Source of the DNA: Coprinopsis marcescibilis
Lineage: Eukaryota > Basidiomycota > Agaricomycetes > Agaricales > Psathyrellaceae
Assembly: GCA_004369085.1 (NCBI GenBank)
Contig: ML210581.1
Coordinates: 1 to 14,073, forward strand
Length of the DNA: 14,073 nt
Direction: 5' to 3'
Shown here: piece by piece, positions 8,107 through 14,073 of the stretch
How positions within the stretch are numbered: the stretch's first letter is position 1
Layout: each line of letters opens with the position of its first letter
Notes under the pieces: model-generated
The model's input: the letters and a program-made list of their open reading frames with translations, nothing else
The model's database searches: none
Told to the model about the DNA's origin: nothing
Position numbers and translations under genes: made by a program

Positions 8107-9466
8107 CTACCTGTCACAGATACATATCCACTCGGGACGAGACTTGCGAAAGATGCTCCAGAGGTTCCCCTGCGTGTGTGGCAGATTGTGAGCTACCATA
8201 CAGTCGCTTTCAGGGAGAAGGAGCTAGAACTTCTTGTTTTTCTGATAGGTTGTTGACTTGAACTTGATTCCCATAAAGACGGCCGGAAATCGTTCTAGCA
8301 GGGCTGCAGTCGTGTCCTGTGCCAAAAGGTCAAACCCTCTTGCCATGTCACATACATACATCCCAGCAGGCCAGGCCAGATTAGGGTCAGCAGGAGTCAA
8401 GACAAAGCTCAGTGGTGGAGGTGTAGGTGTGGGACTGGGCAGAGGGGCAGCCCTCACAGAAGACGGACCAGGGTCGTCGTCGTCAGAAATCTTGATAGGG
8501 TCAGATGAGGCCATTGCCAGAGAGCAAGATAGAAAGAAAGAATCAACAGAGATAGACAGTTTCGAACGCTTTGCCAGAGACGAAGGGACTGGTGAATCGA
8601 CTAGAATCTGTTTCCAAGCAAGACTGGAAGATTCCATTGAGGCAAGCTGATCAAAAAACGGTGTACTGGGGTTAACCATCCAAGAGGAAATGTTCAATCC
8701 TTTGAGTCAGAGAAAGATGGGCTGGTCAGTAACAACACACATTGCTTGGTCCAGCTGTGAGATCCAATGGGAAAGCCAAGGCTCAAAAAGCTGGAGGGCA
8801 GTGATGTCAGAGACTTCCAGAAGTCCTGGAAGGTTTGGGATCTCAGCAAGATTGAAAGTTGGCCATGTTGGAATGTCCTGAATTGGATGGACGGTCAGTT
8901 CCTCATCCAGTTCTCGGTAGAGAACAACAAAGACAGAATGCTTCAACCAATGCTCATTGACTGTGCGAGCAGCCACTGCAGCATTCCACTGCTCACGTTC
9001 CTGATACTGGCGTTCAACCTGCGCCCAAAGGGCCTCGGGTACAGCCTTGCAGAAACGAACTGTCATGGTGTATCGATATCATTACCAACGTGGCTGAAGA
9101 TGTGCTTGCAGCTGGTGGAGATACTGTTGGTACAGTGCCGGATGCAAGATCGTTGAAGGGGATAGTTGGGGTAGGGCAAGAACGGTGTGAAGGGTCGGTT
9201 GACTCGGTATATGTATTGTTCCAAGACCCAGAGCCATGGCTGCGGCAGCGACAGGGCTTTTTGTTAGCCAGGCAGCAATGCTTGCACATCCCATGAGAAC
9301 AAGTTGCTGCTGTTGCCAGACGTTGGCAGCTAGTCATGGTGCATTTGGACTTTCCTTGAGTAACAGATGGTGGTGCAAAGACTCCTGAGAGGGACAAAAT
9401 GGCAAGAGATGTTGCTGGGTCAATGGAGGCGAAATCAGACGAGTAGCCGAGAAGTTGTGTTGAGTA

Positions 9467-9471
9467 GCTGG
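9467..9471 (+). repeat. 5-bp target duplication, left copy
   Basis: GCTGG directly before the solo LTR, identical to 9927-9931 directly after it. Five bp is the usual Ty3/gypsy integrase product. Confidence 0.92.
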
Positions 9472-9641
9472 TGTTACGAACATTTATGCTTACTACAATA
9501 TGATTATGATATATACCTCATGTACACCTTACATTTTTCATTTCGATCTTAGTCTTACTTATCTTTACTGCGCATGACCTCATAGTTAGTAAGACTCATT
9601 AAAACCACACCTAAACCTCACCAAAACCTACATACATACAT

Positions 9642-9655
9642 GAGGCTTACGCCTC
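9642..9655. repeat. Hairpin in the extra segment of the solo LTR
   Basis: GAGGC-TTAC-GCCTC, a perfect 5-bp stem within the 37 bp absent from the other LTR copy. A short CATA microsatellite lies just before it (about 9628-9640). Confidence 0.75.
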
Positions 9656-9677
9656 ACCATAACCACATGTCTCTTAG

Positions 9678-9685
9678 TATATAAA
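9678..9685 (+). promoter_or_regulatory. TATA box of the solo LTR
   Basis: TATATAAA, 35 bp upstream of ACTTCGTTCTT (9713-9723), the proposed 5' end of the retrotransposon transcript and self-primer. Confidence 0.65.
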
Positions 9686-10499
9686 CCTATGTAGTTTAGT
9701 CGATAGTTCTTTACTTCGTTCTTAAGTGTTACAACCATACATACTTTCAATTCAATACTTTTCAAGTGCAAAACCAATCCAATTGTCTGTTCAAGAAGGA
9801 CTAGTGTTAGTTCATACTCAAGAGTAGAACTCCCAACGTAGTCCAGATAAGACCATCGACCATCACAAGTCGCTGGAATAGTATTGAAGGACGACACGAA
9901 GTATCATTCCATTTTAGTCCTTAACAGCTGGCATAGATGGATGTGGCAACAACAGCAGAACAGCAGAGACAGAGGGAGTTGCACAGGAGTAGAGGGCCAA
10001 GAGGTCTGGCATGCTGGCGAATAAATGGCTGGTAGTGTTGCCTGCAAAGCGATTGACTTTTCGACAGGTAAGGAACCTGGAACGGTTGCCCATGGCCTTG
10101 TAACATCAGCAAGGGCAACCCAGGTAAAGAAACCGCATAAATTGCACTACAAGACTGTATCTCAGCCTCTTCACACTAGATGCCAGCAGAAGAGACTCAC
10201 CGAGCGAAAGAGTAACCCCTTGTTATGTGTCTTTGTGCACTGGACAAAGAACGGGATCTGGTGGGTGCAAAGGCCCACAGTATTTGTTCTGGGGTTGCCA
10301 GGACACTGCACATGGAGTGTAAGGTACTCAGTGATCCATTCGAGCCCGGATTCCATGGCAGCACTCGTTATTGGTGGTGGTGAGGGCAGCGTGCAGCGAG
10401 AGTGAAACCAAAGTGAAACAACGATGCTGGCAGCGGCGCAGCACCCAAATCCTGCCCATGAGTCACACACGCACTGCCCCAGAGAATGCCAGCTAGCTG

Positions 10500-10553
10500 C
10501 GTGACACCCAGGAATTGTTGAAACCAGGCAGATTGAAAGCCCTGGATATTCTG
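10500..10553 (-). repeat. Right imperfect terminal inverted repeat of the KDZ-like element
   Basis: The complement reads AGAATATCCAGGG at the tip and reaches GGTGTCACG at the inner edge, matching the left end with mismatches. Confidence 0.6.
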
Positions 10554-10561
10554 GGCAGCAA
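10554..10561 (+). repeat. 8-bp target duplication, right copy
   Basis: GGCAGCAA, identical to 5554-5561. The DUF6589-like frame continues from it as Ala-Ala-Asn-Asp-Pro. Confidence 0.9.
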
Positions 10562-11846
10562 ATGACCCATCAAAAATCAAGCTATTCCCCTATGACAACT
10601 TTAACTGGGTGAAGAAGACCTGGGAAACATCTGCACTGCATGGATCAGTACAGCATGACCAGGTCTCGGCCCTCCTGGTTATCATTCTGCTCATTGGACA
10701 AGGGCTTACTGGCAAAACAGCAGAGGAGGTCACAAGGCTTGAGAACTTCAAAGCCATGGAATGAAACTGACATGAACTCACCCCCAGGAAATCATTGCTT
10801 GACATCACCCCATCCTTGAACGACCACTGTGAACTGCGATCAAACATGATCAAGCATATTGCTTGCATACTTGTTGAAGAAATTCCTTGAAGAGCTCAGG
10901 TTGAAGGCACTGAAACACCCCATTGACCCCCTTGCCCATGCTGAAACCATTGCCAATGGTTTTGTCTTTTTGCCAGTCAACAGACTTGAAGCGCAAGGAA
11001 TTACAAGGGTTAAAGGGAACACAGTGTGTAGTAACGCCACTCTTCTCCTTTATAACATCATGTTGCTTCAGGAGATGGAGGATTCGATCAAACGAGGGCA
11101 CCCTACTCGCATCACACAGACACTCAAGTTCTTCCTGCCAATGTTCTACGCTGCTGGAAGTTACAACTATGCCAACGAGACAATGGAACTGCTTCATAAT
11201 GTGGAACATGACTGGCCAAAGGACTTTGCCACAGCAGGGGTCAGTGCCATGCTTGTCAACCTGCGTGGCTGTCACGAAGATTTCAAAGCCACTGACATCC
11301 GTGTCAAACACCTCAACGATGATATCAAGGAACACACTGATGGCTCAAATGCTACACCAGCTGTGCTCAAAAAGATAACACCTGCACTAGGTCACATCAA
11401 GCAGTCCACCGATACTCTATATGAGGAGCTTGGTATTGAGCAAACCAACCAGAAACATACTCATGTCTCCCAGCGGCATGACGTCCAACCGTTGGTGGGA
11501 ATACTTTTATGCCCATTGTGTATTTGACTGGGAGCATGACCATGCAACTTCAGGTGGCTTCCATGACCTGTTTTCAGATGGAATGTATTGATTGGCAGGA
11601 AAGGATGGTGGACATGCCAAGCATCTTGCTCAACATTCGCTCTGGCTTCGCTCCCGTCATCAAGAGTCAGACAGTGCCAACATGTACAATGCATTCAAGG
11701 AACTTGAGATGGCCAAAGATGCACTTAGCATGCACAGCACAGACATTGGAGCCACAGAGACCCACCAAAGCACACAGGGATCTGGAATAGACCTTCAAGA
11801 ATTAATTAGAATTGGTGAGAGCTATCAAGAGGACAATGACAATTAA

Positions 11847-11880
11847 GTAGCCTGTACATTGTACAATTATCATACAGTGC
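11847..11880. other. 34-bp gap between convergent DUF6589-like and RecQ-like genes
   Basis: The two stop codons (TAA 11844-11846 on plus, TAG 11881-11883 on minus) are only 34 bp apart. The transcripts must overlap or end within each other's 3' ends. Confidence 0.7.
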
Positions 11881-13314
11881 CTAAATACTAAATACTATTT
11901 CTCCCAGCTGTAAAGTCCCAACACGAGGCTGTGGTACTGGTTTTCTCAGGCCTTCGAGCGAATGGTTGGTGTAGTGCACAAAGTGAATGGTTGTGCAGGC
12001 TGATGGTGTGTTAGTAGAGGATGGTGGAGCAGCCGTCGTTGGGGTTTCTTCAGTCACTGCTTGAATAGTGACATTTGCATCAGTGCTGTACAAATCAGAC
12101 CAGATGGTACATATCTTGTTAAGCAGACTGGGTGCAATTTCGGTAAAGTGAAGGATGTGTGTGTGTTGATATAAATCATCTGCCATTCAAATTTTATGAA
12201 TATTCTTTGCAATTGTGTTGATGTTGTTGTTGTGAACAAGGTTTCCAGGTCCATATGAAAACCACACATCGTTCCAATGCTCATCCCAAAGCTTGAACCT
12301 CCATGCGAGCATCCGAGCTGTTATGTGGGAAGCATGGCAGACAACACAACCATTGGTACATCTTGAAGTCCAGAAATGTGTTGCAGGTGCCAGAGCTTTG
12401 AGTAGGCAGGCTGCTATGACTGACTCTTGTAGGGAATGTGGGCCTCGTCGATGTAAACTGCCGAGAGCTGAGCTTTGAATGAATCCAAGAGAAGAACATG
12501 TGCCATTGCTGGCGCTTCAAGCATTTCTGCACACATACATATACACAATGTGCATTCCACCACCTGTTGCTATTTCTTCAAGCAAGTCAACACCCTTGTT
12601 ATTTGAGTGCACAAAGGTACTGGTAATGCATGGATCATTGTATCTTTGTATTCAAGGCCAATTGAGTGCACAACTCAATGATAAACACCAGGGTACTCAC
12701 CCATGCAGATTTCCTTGATGTCCCAAGCTCATGTATGGGATGATGACAAGCAAGATACCAGAGCCTTGAGCAAGCAAAGGCAGAACCCAGACAAGAGACT
12801 TCCCTGAACCTGTGGGTGTGATTATACATACATCTTGCTGCTGTTGTATCACATAGTTGGCCGCCTCAACTTGAAACCCTTGTAGACTGGATTCCTCTGG
12901 TATTAGACCAGAAGTATGGGCCTCTGCATTCCAGAATGCCATGTCGCATGAGATAATCGGATGTATGGTGGCATAATTGGTGGATTTAAAAGCTGTCTGC
13001 TTGCGAAACCCTGGGGTGGTGTGGGTATAAGGAGTACTGGGCTGGGCTTTGGCTGGTACAATGTACCCATTTCAATAGGTGGGCCAGTTCTGGTTCTCAG
13101 CCAAGGCTGGCTGGGATTGGGGTGTAGATGGTATTGAAGTGGTTGCATGTGTCAGGGCTGAGGAAATAGGTGGTGCAGCGGGATATATCAAGTTGCTAGA
13201 TGCGGCTGAGCGCCATGAGGATTTAGCTTTTGGTGTAGGTGTGTTTTCATTCCAATTCGGGGGTAATTTGCGCTTTTTCGCGGATATTTGAGTTAAAGGA
13301 GTGTTTGAATTCAT
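11881..13314 (-). pseudogene. RecQ-like DEAH-box helicase gene, degraded
   Basis: The likely start is ATG 13314, followed by a basic A-K-K-R-K stretch. A start further upstream, in the inverted repeat, has no ATG in good position. Motifs: Q-x-x-A-A-N-Y near 12870; Walker A T-P-T-G-S-G-K-S at 12819-12796; D-E-A-H at 12449-12438; and L-S-A-M-L-P, normally S-A-T. An intron with a GTGAGT donor begins near 12706. Lesions: TGA 13072-13074, a frameshift between the Walker A and DEAH frames that is not fully explained by the intron, TAG 12414-12416 (probably from a Trp codon), TAA 12321-12323 and TGA 12187-12189. Motifs IV-VI and the RQC part are not visible. After 12300 comes an unrelated tail (W-D-E-H-W-N-D, H-F-T-E-I-A-P). 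RecQ enzymes unwind DNA 3'-5'; here it presumably aided transposition or repair. Confidence 0.82.
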
Positions 13315-13380
13315 ATTAAATGAGCATAGAATACAATTTGTGCAGAATAAAAGACAGTGGAGGGTAAGGAACTGACAAGG

Positions 13381-13549
13381 GGCGAAGAGGGACGGCGCGC
13401 GACGAAGCTCGGGGGAATCTCCGAGCATCGCCGAGCTCACCGAATGTCAAGTCCCCCCAAAGACCTGCGAATGATCCCAGACTCTCCCGGTGGTGAGTAC
13501 CGATTAGGCAGGTGGTCGCTCAATCGGGAGAGGCTGGGAAAACCGAGAC
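13381..13549 (-). repeat. Right terminal inverted repeat
   Basis: Partner of 4345-4513. It is rich in CpG (for example the GGCGCGCGACGAAGCTCGGG stretch at about 13394), which the left arm has lost. It holds a 14-bp stem-loop: CCCAG-A-CTCTCCCG at 13476-13489 pairs with CGGGAGAG-G-CTGGG at 13525-13538, with one A-G mismatch and a 35-nt loop. Confidence 0.9.
13476..13538. repeat. Stem-loop inside the terminal inverted repeat
   Basis: Near-perfect 14-bp inverted repeat with a 35-nt loop, also present in the left arm (4356-4417), where one arm has lost a C. It could be a transposase or helicase binding structure; that role is inferred. Confidence 0.75.
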
Positions 13550-13724
13550 TAATGAACGTCATTGTAACCCCTGTGGGAATTTCCAACATTTTCACGGGAC
13601 GCGGCAAGCCATTTTGAACCTGCCATACACAGTAGAATTTAACCACGGCTGGATGACAACTCTATGCCCAGTGCCACCACCACCATTATCCCATATTTCC
13701 ATCTCAACGTAAAGCGCTCACGAG
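13550..13724. other. Flank between the TIR element and the edge gene
   Basis: 175 bp without recognisable coding motifs on either strand. It presumably holds the promoter and 5' leader of the gene starting at 13725. It is not the continuation of the Helitron helicase seen left of the TIR element. Confidence 0.5.
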
Positions 13725-14073
13725 ATGAAGTCGGAGACGCCTAATGCAGGACCCAGCAATGTTGAAGGACAACAACGGCAGACCACTCCCTCTCAGGTTC
13801 GTGATGGCAATCCGCAGGCGGCGGCCTCGAACAGTACCCCAGAAGGTAAAGGGACGGCGGCTTATGCAACAAATAATACAGAAACAAGGTGGATTCTCGC
13901 TTAATCTCGCCTTGTTGGTCAGTTACTGATACAATGACAGGACCAACTCGCCGAATGTGCTATTAATCCAGGAGGATCTCAGGGATGCGTTGAGAGTCCC
14001 GTTTCTGTCTTTCGTCAAGTCGCTTTTGATGGTAGAACGACACCACGACGGCAACGACACCAAGCCATTAAGA
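13725..14073 (+). CDS. Hypothetical protein, N-terminal part (two exons, runs off the window)
   Basis: ATG 13725 opens a 54-codon first exon rich in Ser, Thr, Asn, Gln and Pro, ending at 13888. A 52-bp intron (13889-13940, GTGGAT...GACAG) joins in frame to an exon that stays open to the window edge and looks like folded protein (V-L-L-I-Q-E-D-L-R-D-A-L, F-L-S-F-V-K-S-L-L). A shorter first exon ending at 13845 would give an early stop. I do not recognise the family. It has no visible lesion, unlike everything to its left, so it may be a live host gene, or the next transposon gene. Confidence 0.55.

Larger units (their letters stand above)
9472..9926 (+). repeat. Solo Ty3/gypsy LTR (455 bp)
   Basis: Starts TGTTACGAAC, ends CCTTAACA, and lies between perfect GCTGG duplications with no internal retrotransposon sequence, so it arose by recombination between two LTRs of one insertion. 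It is the same family as the LTR at 1824-2241 but in the opposite orientation. TATA box 9678-9685, presumed transcript start 9713. It is 37 bp longer than the other copy because of a hairpin-bearing segment around 9625-9660. Removing it with one duplication leaves the minus-strand partner gene open across the junction. Confidence 0.95.
8107..10356 (-). pseudogene. Cysteine-rich partner protein of the KDZ-like element, interrupted by a solo LTR
   Basis: The likely start is ATG 10356 (context GCTGCCATGG). A first exon of about 50 codons has C-x-x-H and C-T-K-T-H-N-K-G and ends at a GTGAGT donor near 10205. Coding resumes by about 10130, is cut by the LTR at 9926-9472, and continues with a cysteine cluster at about 9340-9230 (K-C-T-M-T-S-C, C-S-H-G-M-C-K-H-C-C, P-C-R-C). 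A frame change near 9070 leads into E-R-Q-Y-Q-E-R-E-Q-W, then TGA 8707-8709. The C-terminal part has an acidic D-D-D-D-P stretch, W-P-A-G-M-Y-V-C-D-M and F-K-S-T-T-Y, TAG at 8224-8226, then N-L-W-S-I-F before TAG 8107-8109. I recall similar basidiomycete proteins of unknown function beside such transposases. A role as zinc-binding DNA-recognition partner is only a guess. Confidence 0.62.
5562..10553. mobile_element. KDZ-like DNA transposon (4992 bp) nested in the DUF6589-like gene
   Basis: It is flanked by a perfect 8-bp duplication, and its removal with one copy (exactly 5000 bp) rejoins the host gene in frame. Imperfect inverted ends of about 53 bp can be aligned: left 5562-5615 and right 10500-10553 share CAGG near the tip and GGTGTCACG at the inner edge. 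It encodes a cysteine-cluster KDZ-like transposase (+) and a convergent cysteine-rich partner (-), with 140 bp between their ends. Zisupton, a KDZ member, makes 8-bp duplications, which agrees. A solo LTR lies in the partner gene. Assignment to KDZ is from motifs, not a search. Confidence 0.8.
4538..11846 (+). pseudogene. DUF6589-like protein gene, interrupted and internally deleted
   Basis: The likely start is ATG 4538, in frame with the leader. Pieces in order: 4538-4801 (Ser-rich N-terminus, ends in TGA), then in another frame about 4830-5291 (F-L-Q-I-L-F, K-D-A-R-T-A-A-V-Q-W); intron 5292-5344; exon 5345-5561 (M-T-S-M-A-L-N-L, L-N-R-Y-G-F-like block). The 4992-bp KDZ-like element then intervenes. 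The gene resumes at 10562 with I-K-L-F-P-Y-D-N-F-N-W and H-G-S-V-Q-H-D-Q-V-S-A-L-L-V. From 10891 it gives R-L-E-A-Q-G, S-Y-N-Y-A-N-E-T-M-E-L-L-H-N and H-L-N-D-D-I-K-E, ending at TAA 11844-11846. Lesions: TGA at 4799, 10762, 10768 and 11589, a frameshift near 11490, and a probable deletion of some 150-200 residues at 10859-10890. Function unknown; RNase H-fold transposase is an inference. Confidence 0.78.
4345..13549. mobile_element. Large TIR element with DUF6589-like and RecQ-like genes
   Basis: It is bounded by long inverted repeats and holds two convergent genes that start near each end and stop 34 bp apart. The left gene (+) is DUF6589-like, a family common in Agaricomycetes whose conserved Y-D-N-F-N and N-Y-A-N-E blocks suggest a transposase-type nuclease. 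The right gene (-) is RecQ-like. Without the nested 5.0-kb insertion the element is about 4.2 kb, and both genes seem to lack internal segments, so this copy is a deleted derivative. A TAATG pentamer follows the right end (13550-13554) and lies 4 bp before the left end (4336-4340), a candidate duplication only. I do not know a named transposon superfamily with this pair. Confidence 0.72.

Noticed and set aside
8258..8650. 130-codon plus-strand frame
   Set aside because: It mirrors the Pro/Ser-rich, acidic part of the minus-strand partner gene and has no motif of its own.
10025..10405. 126-codon plus-strand frame
   Set aside because: It is antisense to the N-terminal exons of the partner gene and spans its intron.

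Overview
The window reads as a transposon graveyard from a mushroom-forming basidiomycete (Agaricomycetes). This rests on short 51-65 nt GT-AG introns, a Ty3-type gag/pol, a Helitron helicase, and protein families I know mainly from Agaricomycetes: DUF6589-like, KDZ/CxC-type cysteine-cluster transposase, and transposon-borne RecQ helicase. I see no rRNA, tRNA, CRISPR array or bacterial-type operon. Family names come from motif recognition, not from a search.

Layout, left to right. 1-2241 (minus): 5' part of a Ty3/gypsy retrotransposon, with protease, Gag, a self-priming type primer-binding site and the 5' LTR; the rest lies beyond the left edge. 2463 to about 4340 (minus): 3' part of an old autonomous Helitron with its helicase C-terminus. 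It is split by a 649-bp non-autonomous Helitron (2951-3599) and a 536-bp TA-flanked TIR element (3680-4215). Removing both restores one helicase reading frame. About 4345-13549: a 9.2-kb element with inverted repeats of about 170 bp and two convergent genes, a DUF6589-like gene (+) and a RecQ-like helicase gene (-), whose 3' ends are 34 bp apart. 5562-10553: a 4992-bp KDZ-like transposon with a perfect 8-bp target duplication, inserted in the DUF6589-like gene. It also has two convergent genes, a transposase with a cysteine cluster (+) and a cysteine-rich partner (-). 9472-9926: a solo Ty3 LTR with a perfect 5-bp duplication, inserted in that partner gene; it belongs to the same LTR family as the left-hand element. 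13725-14073 (+): start of a probably intact two-exon gene of unknown function.

The insertions therefore nest three deep: solo LTR inside KDZ-like element inside DUF6589/RecQ element. Each junction can be checked from the sequence, because removing the insert and one duplication copy rejoins the interrupted gene.

Decay is not random. Of 16 in-frame nonsense codons that I place inside these genes, 12 are TGA, as expected from CGA arginine codons losing a methylated C. The two LTR copies and the two arms of the large inverted repeat also differ largely at CpG sites. The likely history is CpG methylation of silenced repeats followed by deamination. The right arm, next to the intact-looking edge gene, has kept most of its CpGs.
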